Source of the DNA: CADCTM01 sp049671305 | GTDB lineage: Bacteria; Cyanobacteriota; Cyanobacteriia; Cyanobacteriales; Coleofasciculaceae | NCBI GenBank assembly: GCA_049671305.1 | Contig: JBATUR010000116.1 | Location: 1-40,124, forward strand | Reading direction: 5' to 3' | Length of the DNA stretch: 40,124 bases | In this document: piece by piece, positions 8,471 to 16,627 of the stretch | How positions within the stretch are numbered: the first letter of the stretch is position 1 | Layout: the number at the start of each line of letters is the position of its first letter | Notes under the pieces: model-generated | What the model saw: the letters and a program-made list of their open reading frames with translations, nothing else | Database searches by the model: none | What the model was told of the DNA's origin: nothing | Translations under genes and position numbers: made by a program

Positions 8471-8860
8471 TTGCGTGGGCACGTCTCGAAAAAACTTGAC
8501 CTACGATTCAAGGCGATTTGTTCAATGCGGCAGATTGACTTTGGGAAAGGCATAGAAGAGGCTCTGGGACCTTGGGTAAAACAGGAGGAAAAGCGTCTAC
8601 TACCAAAAGAAGAAAAGTCTAAGGCTAATGAGCCTCAAACCATAGCAGAACTAGTTAAGAGCAACTACTTTGACCTGATGAACTCAGACAAAATAAACCC
8701 TGAGTGGTTAAAGGAGCTGGCATCTGGTCAAAAGCCCAATACGGCGGAGCTGGTCATTCTCGCTAATATTTTGGACATTCCAGAAGAGTTAGTGGTTGAT
8801 TTGCGCGATCACTCATTTCCCAAAAAAGCCAAACCAAAGCAAACGAATGGAACTTCTTAA
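8471..8860 (+). CDS. Putative HTH-type protein, probably 5'-truncated, 129 aa from TTG
   Basis: The listed start is a TTG. The same frame is open back to 8402 and still looks coding (SKSTDPDYFQLRGHVSKK), so the native start was probably upstream near 8438 and has been lost. The N-terminal part (LDLRFKAICSMRQIDFGKG) is RHH-like. The C-terminal half (EWLKELASGQKPNTAELVIL, then ANILDIPEELV) resembles a Cro/C1-type helix-turn-helix. Probably a plasmid regulator. It overlaps the next gene by 14 nt. Confidence 0.5.
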   Translation: MRGHVSKKLDLRFKAICSMRQIDFGKGIEEALGPWVKQEEKRLLPKEEKSKANEPQTIAELVKSNYFDLMNSDKINPEWLKELASGQKPNTAELVILANILDIPEELVVDLRDHSFPKKAKPKQTNGTS

Positions 8861-9062
8861 TTACATTCAACCTATGTGGAATCCACGACTTGGTTCGCAG
8901 CAATTAGTAATTGATGCGCCTTCGGAAGGAGCCGCCTTCGATTTACTTACATCCGCTGCTAATCAATTAGCTTTATCAATCGCCAACTGGCGATTCAAGG
9001 AGGCGAAGCGACTCGTGACAATTCACAGCTACCAACCACTTCAAAAAACAGTGATGCCATAG
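8847..9062 (+). CDS. Small hypothetical protein, 71 aa
   Basis: The start is placed at the ATG at 8847 (MELLNYIQPMWNPR), inside the end of the upstream gene, rather than at an in-frame codon at 8796; the extra N-terminal residues there look like out-of-frame sequence. Soluble, helical in the middle (AAFDLLTSAANQLALSIANW), no family recognised. It is followed by a strong hairpin at 9076-9122. Confidence 0.5.
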   Translation: MELLNYIQPMWNPRLGSQQLVIDAPSEGAAFDLLTSAANQLALSIANWRFKEAKRLVTIHSYQPLQKTVMP

Positions 9063-9075
9063 AAAATTGAATGAC

Positions 9076-9122
9076 AAAAGCCAGTGCAGACAATTTCTTG
9101 CCGGAAACCTGCACTGGCTTTT
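9076..9122 (+). terminator. 14-bp stem terminator
   Basis: AAAAGCCAGTGCAG (9076-9089) and CTGCACTGGCTTTT (9109-9122) form a perfect 14-bp stem with a 19-nt loop. It ends in TTTT and separates the small genes from the replication gene. Confidence 0.7.
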
Positions 9123-9227
9123 GAGGAGAGGCTAAAAATGTTGAGTGATAGCCCCTTAACCTAAACCAAAAAAACTTTCGGTTCATGGTTTTGCTTATAC
9201 GGTTCATCCTAGCATTCGCCTCTCCTC
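9123..9227 (+). promoter_or_regulatory. Control region of the replication gene
   Basis: A 10-bp inverted repeat GAGGAGAGGC (9123-9132) and GCCTCTCCTC (9218-9227) brackets two copies of CGGTTCAT at 9179-9186 and 9200-9207. The copies are 21 bp apart, about two helical turns. This is a likely operator or structured leader for the gene at 9254, which has AGAGGAAA 7 bp before its ATG. Confidence 0.45.
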
Positions 9228-9253
9228 GCTATCTACAGCCATGAGAGGAAAAT

Positions 9254-12200
9254 ATGTTTACAGCAGAACACAATTTAAGCGATCGTTTAGCTCTACCGAA
9301 ACACGCAGGTGATGCACTCTTACGCTGCCTAGACGACGCAATTAACAGCCTAAACGCAGAGCAGATTTACAATCATTCCGCGCACAATTTTAAGCACTCT
9401 AGCGACAAGCTACGGGGCGGATGTCCGTTGCATCAAAGTAACTCAGGTTCTAGTTTCGTCGTTACCATCTCGTCAAAATTATTTTTCTGTGCCGGTTGTC
9501 AGTTCGGGGGTGGACCCGCCGATTATCGAGCCAGCATCAAGGCAGGACGATGGGTCAAAGCTCGCGGCAAAGATTTTGTTGAGACAGTTCGGGAGTTAGC
9601 TGCCAAGGCAAATGTACGATTCCCAGCGCGGGAATCATCCCCGGAAGAGATAGCTTTGGCACAGAAATGGGAACGGCGACGGGCAGTTCTAGCTGAAACT
9701 CAAAACTATTGTCAGGAAATACTGTGGAGCGAGCGAGTTGAAGCACTGGAAGCCCGCCACTATCTTGTAACAGAAAGGGGCTTAACAGAGGAAGAAATTA
9801 AACTACTACCCATCGGCTACTACCCGAACGCTGCTGAACTTAAGCGCCATCTAATTTCTAAAGGCTTCTCCAATGAAGACTGGAAAGGCACTGGCTGCGT
9901 ATGGAAGGATATGGAGGGATACATTACCTTCTTATGGAATGATGCCAATGGTCGCCCCCTCACCATCTACGGGCGCTATTTCAAGAAGTCCCCACCAGAC
10001 GGCAAGCCTAAAACTCTAGCCACTCCGGGATGGAAAACTAAACAATCACCACTGTACTTCGACCGAGCGCTTAAAGCTGGACACAAAGAAATCATTTTAG
10101 TCGAGGGTGTTATGGACGCAGCTTTATTACAAGCGAAGGGTGATACCTGCGTTTGTGCTTATGTTGCCGCTAGTTGTTCGGGCGACCAAATCGAAACTCT
10201 TAAGCGGCAGGAAATCACCAAGATTACCCTGTGTGGCGACCCAGACCACGGAGGTGAAAGAGGCACTTCCTCCAATCTACTGCGGCTCACTGAAGCGGGA
10301 ATTAGTGTTTATATTGCCCCAAAATTACCAGATGGATTAGACCCGGATGAATTCCTACTCACGCATGGAATGGAGAGCTGGAAGGCTCACATTAACTCTG
10401 CTGTTCATGGATTCCGGTGGAAGGCACAACAATTGATTGAGTCGGGGGATGTCACCTCAGATAAAGGTAAGGCTGAAGTTTTGCAAAATGCGATCACATT
10501 CTGTAAGGCAGTCAAAAATCATTCCGATTTGTATGTGTTTTTCTGGCCCATCATCCGCAACAATTTAGGGATGGAACCAGAAGAATTTCGAGCGCAATTA
10601 GAGAAACTGTGGGAATCATCTCCGGCAGAAGTCGCCGAGTTAGGCGGCACAGATGGCAGCGGTGGTGATGACGGAGATGGGGGCGATGGTACTGGTAAGG
10701 TTGTCCGTTTCCCCAGTTCTGAAACGCTGACCACTGAACAGGTCACAGAAAAAATTGATGAACTTATCGCTCAAGGTGCAAGCGGCTCTTACCTGACGGG
10801 GCAACTAAACCGTCTTTCGCCTGCTAGCCAAATCTACATCCAGGAACTCAGAAAGCTTTACTTTGAGCGGCTTGCCGAATCTGATCTAGAGAGTGATCGC
10901 GGCGATAACAAAACTCAAGTAGAAAACCTGCTTAACTTAGGCGATCAATCCCTAGAGTTACGGGATTACCTTCCAGGGGGATTAGCAGACCCGCTCACTG
11001 TTTGGTGTAACTGGCTCTCTATACGCCCTGAGGTAGCTCTAACGGCACTCTTAACTGGTGCATCAAGCCTTCACAAAGTTGGTACAGAACTGGTTATTCA
11101 CCGGAATCAAGCGTTCCGCGTGCCTCCTACCATCTTTTCTGGGTTGGTATCTGAGTCAGGGCAAAAGAAATCACCCATTCTCAATAACATCATCCGTCAC
11201 CCGTTGAATGCACTACGCCAAGAAAAGATCGACGCTCACAACGCGGCAATGGAAGATTACAAGGCGGCAATGGAGGTGTGGGAGCAATCTGAAACCAAGG
11301 GGCAAAAGCCAGAGCCACCTAAGGAGCCTACACTTTACTATTTCACAAATGCTACAGGTGAAGCCATCCCGGTACAAGTAAGCAAAGCACCGGATAAGGC
11401 TCTGTTAGCTCTCATTGATGAACTGTCCGGCTTGTTCAACAGTGCCAATTCCTACCGTGGTGGAAGAGGTAGTGACAAGCAAGACACACTCTCCTACTTC
11501 GACGGCAGTGGGCAAACTGTACTGAGGGCTAGTGGTGTCAAGGTGGATGTTCGCAACATTTACCTTTCAATCTTTGGAACAATTCAGCCAGAGGTTCTCA
11601 AGAATCACATCGCCGACTGCTCCGACCCCGATGGGCAGTGGGCACGATTTCTGTTTGTCAATCAACCCCTAGAGGTAACGACTCTATCCGATGATGATGG
11701 GCAGTTTGTCCAGATACGCGATCGCATCACTGGACTTTATCGCCAAATCGACCAGCTTCCAGAAATGGAATATAGCCTATCCCGTCCTGCCTTCAAGCGA
11801 TACCAGCAAATCTATGATCAACTTGAGAAACTCCGAGTAACTCACCCCAAGGCGGGTATGAGGGCTGTCTACTCCAAGATGGAAGGTTATATCGGGCGTT
11901 TGGCACTTAATCTGCACGTACTTTGGGAAGTCGCTTCTGGTAAAGCCTGTCCTGACGAGGAGATACCGCTGTTCATCATGGAAATGGCGATCGCGCTCTC
12001 CAAGTTCTACATCGGTCAAGTCAAGCTAGTCCATAGTTTTTCCGCTGACGAGGGGTTAGCACCCCAGCTCGTCAAGCTGTTTGAATTGTCCAAGCGGCTT
12101 GCCACCAATGGTAAGAATGGCTGGATTAAGGCACAACAGTATCGAGAGATATTTGCCGCAAAAAAACGTCCATCTGCTCAACAGGCTCGAAGTTTGATGC

Positions 12201-13108
12201 TAGAAGCTCAATCAATGGGTGTTGGGCGCACTCGTAACACTGGCAATCGTTTAGAGTATCACTGGTTAGGTGATAACAATAACGATGATGACAATCCACC
12301 ATCACCTGAGAACAACTTAGGGAACTTAGGGAAACTTAGGGAAGAGTTAGGGAAGGGTGTTCCCTATGTTGAAACCATTGAAAACAAAGGGGTTAAAGCT
12401 AACTTAGGGAACTTAGGGAAGGGTATCCCTAATTTTTCCCTAACAGAGAATATGGAAGTACCTCTTAGTAGTTCCAGTGGAGAATCTTTGTTAGAGGGGG
12501 GGTATGTTCCCGAACCTTCCCTAAGTACTCTTCAAGAAGTCTGTGATATAGATCCAGTGGTTAGTTCAGAGTTAGGGAATAACTTAGGGAAAGGGTTCCC
12601 TAACCCTTCCCTAAGTTCCCTAAGTGCGATGGTCGGTTCGCATTCCGCCCCAGAAATCGGTGCAATGCCTTTAGAACAAATAGACTCCACATCGGCTGAT
12701 GAATCAGGGGAAGCGATCACCCCCCCACTGGAAGAGGAATACACCACAAATCATGTGGACGTTGATGAACTGGGGGAAGTAGTTAGGGTGCAATCCCCTG
12801 CCATCCCCGTCGAGACTGCGCCTGAGGTAACGGAACTGACCTCAAGAGTGGAAACACCCCAGACCATCACAGCAAAGTCAACAGATGAGGCGATAGCGGC
12901 GACTCCTGAATCCGAATCTAAGTCCCCAGAGTCTAGTGAAATCCTGACAAGTGGGGGAGCAGTGGGGCGGATGGTTTACATCAAGAACAGGAAGGGAGAA
13001 ATTTCTCGCGAGTCTTGGACAATAACCAAGTGGTGCGAGCGCAATGGATTCTACACACTCGAAAATGGGGAAACTGCTTATCCATGCGAGTTAGTTTTGA
13101 CAACCTAG
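9254..13108 (+). CDS. Primase/DUF3987-type plasmid replication protein, 1284 aa
   Basis: Probable replication initiator with primase and helicase-like parts. Residues 57-82 form a DnaG-type zinc finger (C57, H60, C79, C82). A TOPRIM domain follows near 280-350, with LVEGVMDA and CGDPDHGG carrying the metal-binding acidic residues. A Gly/Asp-rich linker lies near 475-490. About residues 580-930 look like DUF3987, a P-loop helicase-like domain, with SESGQKKSP near 633 and the Walker B-like LIDELSG near 721. The last 280 residues are low-complexity, acidic and repetitive (NLGNLGK), encoded by TTAGGGAA octamers. The extreme C-terminus forms a small beta domain. Similar large proteins are typical of cyanobacterial plasmids. 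Confidence 0.8.
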   Translation: MFTAEHNLSDRLALPKHAGDALLRCLDDAINSLNAEQIYNHSAHNFKHSSDKLRGGCPLHQSNSGSSFVVTISSKLFFCAGCQFGGGPADYRASIKAGRWVKARGKDFVETVRELAAKANVRFPARESSPEEIALAQKWERRRAVLAETQNYCQEILWSERVEALEARHYLVTERGLTEEEIKLLPIGYYPNAAELKRHLISKGFSNEDWKGTGCVWKDMEGYITFLWNDANGRPLTIYGRYFKKSPPDGKPKTLATPGWKTKQSPLYFDRALKAGHKEIILVEGVMDAALLQAKGDTCVCAYVAASCSGDQIETLKRQEITKITLCGDPDHGGERGTSSNLLRLTEAGISVYIAPKLPDGLDPDEFLLTHGMESWKAHINSAVHGFRWKAQQLIESGDVTSDKGKAEVLQNAITFCKAVKNHSDLYVFFWPIIRNNLGMEPEEFRAQLEKLWESSPAEVAELGGTDGSGGDDGDGGDGTGKVVRFPSSETLTTEQVTEKIDELIAQGASGSYLTGQLNRLSPASQIYIQELRKLYFERLAESDLESDRGDNKTQVENLLNLGDQSLELRDYLPGGLADPLTVWCNWLSIRPEVALTALLTGASSLHKVGTELVIHRNQAFRVPPTIFSGLVSESGQKKSPILNNIIRHPLNALRQEKIDAHNAAMEDYKAAMEVWEQSETKGQKPEPPKEPTLYYFTNATGEAIPVQVSKAPDKALLALIDELSGLFNSANSYRGGRGSDKQDTLSYFDGSGQTVLRASGVKVDVRNIYLSIFGTIQPEVLKNHIADCSDPDGQWARFLFVNQPLEVTTLSDDDGQFVQIRDRITGLYRQIDQLPEMEYSLSRPAFKRYQQIYDQLEKLRVTHPKAGMRAVYSKMEGYIGRLALNLHVLWEVASGKACPDEEIPLFIMEMAIALSKFYIGQVKLVHSFSADEGLAPQLVKLFELSKRLATNGKNGWIKAQQYREIFAAKKRPSAQQARSLMLEAQSMGVGRTRNTGNRLEYHWLGDNNNDDDNPPSPENNLGNLGKLREELGKGVPYVETIENKGVKANLGNLGKGIPNFSLTENMEVPLSSSSGESLLEGGYVPEPSLSTLQEVCDIDPVVSSELGNNLGKGFPNPSLSSLSAMVGSHSAPEIGAMPLEQIDSTSADESGEAITPPLEEEYTTNHVDVDELGEVVRVQSPAIPVETAPEVTELTSRVETPQTITAKSTDEAIAATPESESKSPESSEILTSGGAVGRMVYIKNRKGEISRESWTITKWCERNGFYTLENGETAYPCELVLTT
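12317..12623. repeat. Iteron-like cluster of TTAGGGAA octamers inside the replication gene
   Basis: Exact TTAGGGAA starts at 12317, 12326, 12336, 12347, 12404, 12413, 12572 and 12584. Exact TTCCCTAA starts at 12436, 12517, 12596, 12607 and 12616. One imperfect copy lies at 12425-12432. Spacing inside clusters is 9-12 bp, about one helical turn. Direct copies come first and inverted copies accumulate to the right. The cluster encodes the NLGNLGK-type protein repeats. Confidence 0.8.
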
Positions 13109-13176
13109 GGCAATTTCGCCAAGCTTGACCTCTTTCCCCAAACTGTGGCACTGGTACAACTGGAGAAATGCGATCG

Positions 13177-13347
13177 CTAATCTAGCGGGGGGACGGGATA
13201 GTTGTGTTTCTTTGCCTGCTCAATCCCAATCCCAACTTTTGCCGACACCACCGACGATTCTGATGGTGTAAGGTCGTCAATGGTGATCTGGAGTTGGAGG
13301 AGAGCGAGCTGCGATCGCAGAATGTGAATACAACTTTGTCTAAGCAT
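13177..13347 (-). CDS. Possible small protein, 56 aa
   Basis: A minus-strand frame with ATG at 13347 (an upstream GTG at 13371 is possible). A helical, hydrophobic first half (CIHILRSQLALLQLQITIDD) is followed by a basic tail. No family recognised and no clear ribosome binding site. It overlaps no other gene and could be real, but the evidence is weak. Confidence 0.3.
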   Translation of the reverse strand: MLRQSCIHILRSQLALLQLQITIDDLTPSESSVVSAKVGIGIEQAKKHNYPVPPLD

Positions 13348-13359
13348 AAAACTTAGAGA

Positions 13360-13392
13360 AAAATAAAGCACTCCAGGATTCCCAAGGAGTGC
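13360..13392 (-). terminator. Terminator of the integrase gene
   Basis: Read on the minus strand, GCACTCC and GGAGTGC (13386-13392 and 13368-13374) form a 7-bp stem with an 11-nt loop followed by TTTATTTTT. It lies 30 bp after the stop of the recombinase at 13422. Confidence 0.65.
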
Positions 13393-13421
13393 ATAACATT
13401 AATTCTATTTTTTCTATTTTT

Positions 13422-14717
13422 TTATCCAGAAATATCCTTATTTATTGTCAATTCGGTTTCCAACTTAGCGATTTTAGCCTTAGCCATTTCCAGTTGTACT
13501 TCTAATTCGGAGTAGGACGGGCATCCATCTTTTACTTTTTTCAGTTCTACTGCTTTTTTGATTCCTGATTCATAGGCTATAAAGTGCGTCTCTTCTGCCA
13601 GGTACTTTTGGTATGTCTTTGTATGCTCAGTCACGGTGTGACCCATCCACCTTGCCATGTCGTCAATAGGAAATCCCAGCTCGTGTCCTCTGACAGCATA
13701 TCTGTGGCGCATATGGTAAGCAGGAAAAACCGTTTTTTTGAGTCGCAGTCTTTCGCCAAAATTATTAGCAAGTCCTCTTGGATTTTTGTTAAAAAATTCT
13801 TTTCTCTCCTCTAAAAACATCAACTTTGGGTTGGCAATATCGAACTTTTCAACCCATTCAGGGGGGATTGGGAAGACTATTCTGGGTCCAGTTTTGGTTC
13901 CCCCGATTTCGTGACCATCAATGTAAAGCGGGTAATGGGGAGGTTTAAAGGATTTCTTGTAATCAATTGCCAAAAGTTCGTGGCACCTTAATCCATAAGT
14001 GGCGATCACCGCGAACATCCACCCCCAACATTCTCCGCTTCCAATAAATCTCTTATTATAAAATTTCCCTTCGATTCCGACAGCATCCCATGCTTTCTCA
14101 ATTTCCTCATCCGTAGGTAGAACGCGCCGGGTAGGTTCATAACCGTTGGCAAGGCCTCTGAATTCATACTCAATCTTGAATGTCCGACAAAAAACGCTCA
14201 ATGCCTTCACAACCTGGCGACGCATACTGCTACCCGCAGCGGTGGATTCGATCGCCTTATCGAGAGCTTCCTTTGTCAGTGGCTGGTTCAAGCCATCTAA
14301 AACTTTGAACCCTCTCAAAATATTTTCTTTATGTTGCTTGTGAGTCGTGATCGATTTTCGGGTGATTTTCCGGGTTAAAAAATACTTTTTCTCAAAAGCG
14401 CTCAACAATTCTTCTATAGTGGGCTGTTTTACCTCAGGGCTAGAAGGCGTATTTGTCTCAGCGCTGCTTTTTGTTTTTGCAGCAGGAGTATATTTTTGCA
14501 ATGTGGTATCAAATTCATTGTAATCAATGTCCCGCTGAATGACGGACAGAGCTGATTTAGCCTCAAGCTGATTCTCGGCTGTATCAAAGCCAAAACCCCA
14601 AATGCGTTTTTGCTGCCCTCCTGTGAGTCCGCGTGGGATTTGGATATACAGGTATCCTTTGCTAGTACCAATTGTGGGAGCCAAATTTTTTCGTCTCATT
14701 TTTCCGCTCAAAAACAA
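13422..14717 (-). CDS. Tyrosine recombinase / integrase, 431 aa
   Basis: A site-specific integrase of the phage-integrase family. Catalytic residues are in order: Arg244 in YGLRCHE, His335 and the following Arg in HMRHRYAVRGHE, His360 in MGHTVTEH, and the nucleophile Tyr369 or Tyr372 in TYQKYL. The N-terminal 100 residues hold an AP2-like arm (GYLYIQIPRGL) and a core-binding region follows. A coiled-coil tail ends the protein (LEVQLEMAKAKIAKLETEL). Starts at 14717 or at MRRKN (14696) are both possible. A 44-bp palindrome lies just upstream, suggesting autoregulation or the enzyme's own recombination site. Confidence 0.85.
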   Translation of the reverse strand: MFLSGKMRRKNLAPTIGTSKGYLYIQIPRGLTGGQQKRIWGFGFDTAENQLEAKSALSVIQRDIDYNEFDTTLQKYTPAAKTKSSAETNTPSSPEVKQPTIEELLSAFEKKYFLTRKITRKSITTHKQHKENILRGFKVLDGLNQPLTKEALDKAIESTAAGSSMRRQVVKALSVFCRTFKIEYEFRGLANGYEPTRRVLPTDEEIEKAWDAVGIEGKFYNKRFIGSGECWGWMFAVIATYGLRCHELLAIDYKKSFKPPHYPLYIDGHEIGGTKTGPRIVFPIPPEWVEKFDIANPKLMFLEERKEFFNKNPRGLANNFGERLRLKKTVFPAYHMRHRYAVRGHELGFPIDDMARWMGHTVTEHTKTYQKYLAEETHFIAYESGIKKAVELKKVKDGCPSYSELEVQLEMAKAKIAKLETELTINKDISG

Positions 14718-14733
14718 AGTTCAATACGAGTGT

Positions 14734-14777
14734 ATTAACCATTAAGTCATTGGTATACCAGTGACTTAATGGTTAAT
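14734..14777. promoter_or_regulatory. 44-bp near-perfect palindrome upstream of the integrase
   Basis: The centre is TGGTATACCA (14751-14760). The arms ATTAACCATTAAGTCA (14734-14749) and TGACTTAATGGTTAAT (14762-14777) are exact inverted copies; only the pair 14750/14761 mismatches. It lies 17 bp from the integrase start. Size and symmetry suit an operator or a recombinase binding site. Confidence 0.7.
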
Positions 14778-15399
14778 GTTTTTATTATGGCATATTTTTC
14801 GAGCAATTTATTAGTAAAACCTCTCTTTTATCTGATAGTTATAAGAAGAAAAATAGATTGTTTTATCGGTAAAATTTCTCTATATAAGCAGCACTAACAA
14901 ATATAAAATAGTGGAATAAACTACTTCAAAAAACAGTTGCTTAGTCTGAAATATTTTACATTGATTCAGTGGTATACCAGTGAGTTAAAAATAAAGCTGC
15001 CCAACCCAATAAAGTTGGGCACGCCAAATTTCAGTGGAAAAAATCAGGACTGACTAACAGCCACAGTATATTAGCTATTAAGTCCTAATCCCGAAGCATC
15101 ATCAAACCGCATCGCGTCATCGTAAGTCAGATTAAACTCATACATTGACATATCTTTACCATCCATTGGGTAGTCTGGCGTACATTCTAGAAGTCTTGTT
15201 TTTAAAGCTTTGCAGGCTTTTTATTTAAGTTTTAAACGCATTTTCCGCTCATTCTTCCGCTCATCTTCTGTTTCATTGTTCCCTCTTTTCACTGGTATAC
15301 TTACGAAAAGGCTGATTTTATAAGCTTTGCCGCCGCGAACGGCTCTTAAATACTTTCATTTTTTCCGCTCATTTTTCCGCTCAAATCAGCGGTATACCT
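14778..15399. repeat. Regulatory region with GGTATACC sites and TTCCGCTCA repeats
   Basis: Further copies of the palindrome core appear as GGTATACCAGTGA (14971-14983), CTGGTATACT (15292-15301) and GGTATACCTGTGA (15391-15403). TTCCGCTCA occurs five times: near 14702-14710 at the integrase start, then near 15242 and 15254, and near 15362 and 15374, the later four as two tandem pairs. The last GGTATACC overlaps the start of the gene at 15400. The region also holds a gene remnant at 15071-15220. Confidence 0.55.
15071..15220 (-). pseudogene. C-terminal fragment of an unknown plasmid gene
   Basis: The minus-strand frame is open from 15220 to the TAA at 15071-15073 and reads like a real protein end (ECTPDYPMDGKDMSMYEFN, then LTYDDAMRF). 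The frame has a stop just upstream and no start codon before an internal ATG at 15166, so only 49 codons remain. It may be the 3' end of a disrupted gene, or a 31-aa gene from the ATG. Confidence 0.4.
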
Positions 15400-15603
15400 G
15401 TGAAGAAAAACAAATTAGATAACCTTAAACCTTTTAAACCGCTTGGGGATGAGGCTTTAGCTCGTCGCCCTATTTGCGTCAAGCTGCCCACTGAGCTTGA
15501 TAAGGCCATCCGCTCACTTCCCGACACCTCTGGTTGGATTAGGAGCGTTTTGGAGGCAGCGGCCTGCGAAACAGGTATTTATCCTCCCCCTCCTGGGGAA
15601 TGA
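15400..15603 (+). CDS. Small RHH-like protein, 67 aa
   Basis: A GTG start overlapping a GGTATACC operator-like site. The sequence PICVKLPTELDKAIRSLP followed by a helix fits a ribbon-helix-helix DNA-binding protein of the CopG type, and the tail is Pro-rich. It is likely an autoregulator of this locus that binds GGTATACC sites (inference). Another RHH-like gene follows 39 bp later. Confidence 0.55.
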   Translation: MKKNKLDNLKPFKPLGDEALARRPICVKLPTELDKAIRSLPDTSGWIRSVLEAAACETGIYPPPPGE

Positions 15604-15642
15604 TGCTAGACTGCATACAAAGTCGTAAACAGGGCTGTATAC

Positions 15643-15927
15643 ATGGCATCTGAACTAATCCAGTTTCGGCTATCTGGGGCAGAATTAGAGACACTAAAAG
15701 TGATCGCTCAACAAAAGGGCGAATCACCCAATCTCGTAGCGCAACACCTGATTAAGGAAATCCTCGCTGCGTCTACAGAGCTGTCAACACCCCCGTCTAT
15801 ACCCAGTTTAGAGGAGCGATTTGAGCAAATCGTGGAATCAAAACTGTCCACCCAGAATCATACACTAATCTGTCTACAGGAGCGTATACAGGAGGTCGAA
15901 AAACAATTGGGGGAGTTCGTCGCCTGA
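15643..15927 (+). CDS. RHH/coiled-coil protein, 94 aa
   Basis: The N-terminus IQFRLSGAELETLKVIAQQK is a typical ribbon-helix-helix start. The C-terminal half is a coiled coil (LQERIQEVEKQLGEF). Just before the stop, a run of five G is followed by a long open reading frame in the -1 phase (15906-16106) that also looks coding, so the native protein may be about 60 residues longer and broken by a frameshift. Probably a plasmid regulator or partition accessory. Confidence 0.6.
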   Translation: MASELIQFRLSGAELETLKVIAQQKGESPNLVAQHLIKEILAASTELSTPPSIPSLEERFEQIVESKLSTQNHTLICLQERIQEVEKQLGEFVA

Positions 15928-16106
15928 GTCGGGTCGCCAACGAACTCAGGCAGGAAAGGGAGGCGAAAGAGTTAAGGCGGCGCAGCTTGCAAGCGAAGGC
16001 TCCGGAGTCTAAAAATTTATCCTTAGATTTCGCTCAAATGTGGTCCTCCACATTTGGAAGTTTCTTGTCCACCGATTCATCTACCGAGAAAAGAGAGCCA
16101 GAATGA
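15906..16106 (+). pseudogene. Coding-looking -1 frame after the 94-aa gene
   Basis: This frame has no normal start. It gives a charged helix (RVANELRQEREAKELRRRSL) followed by a Ser/Thr-rich tail ending STEKREPE. Its stop overlaps the ATG at 16103 in an ATGA arrangement, typical of coupled genes. It is either the frameshifted C-terminus of the gene at 15643 or an independent ORF with a rare start (CTG at 15924). Confidence 0.35.
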
Positions 16107-16216
16107 ATTGCCTGATCGCTTTGGCATCGAATCCAAATAATGTTGTCGCCCGTACTCAGACTTGCTCTCAGACTAGCCAGCAGTACCTTGAGAAGCTAAC
16201 GGACGGAAACCCGTAA
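16103..16216 (+). CDS. Possible small ORF, 37 aa
   Basis: The ATG overlaps the upstream stop (ATGA). The product begins MNCLIALASNPNNVVAR and has no recognised family. It is supported only by the coupling arrangement. Confidence 0.25.
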   Translation: MNCLIALASNPNNVVARTQTCSQTSQQYLEKLTDGNP

Positions 16217-16627
16217 ATCATCCTTAACGCCTTACGGCATCAATTACACGTAGCCGAACTGTTGATACTTCAAGAGTAAAAAACTCAACAGCGCTTCAAG
16301 GACAACCATGTGCAACGCCTGTTAAATGGCTGTCAATTCACCCCAATGACTTTACGCTTTGCTCTGTTAAATCTATCCTTTCTCTCGCCCGCCCAATGGC
16401 TTTTCATCAGGCTTACCAGCGCTTCTCCTAACGTGCAGTCCTTATGGCATGGCACATTAGCACTATTACTATTTTGGCAAAAAGCAAGTGCGGAGCCGTC
16501 TGCTTATTACTTGCCTCAACTTCCATCATCATGAAAGACTTACTACAAAAAAGATTTTATATGCAAACCGACAACAGCGCGAACCCACAGTTTTGTGATA
16601 AGTTATCTGGGTACGGAAATTCACATT
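16217..16627. other. Stretch without a convincing gene
   Basis: About 410 bp upstream of the second recombinase. Several frames are open for 60-75 codons, but none has a ribosome binding site, a recognised family or typical composition. It presumably holds the promoter of the recombinase. Confidence 0.3.
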
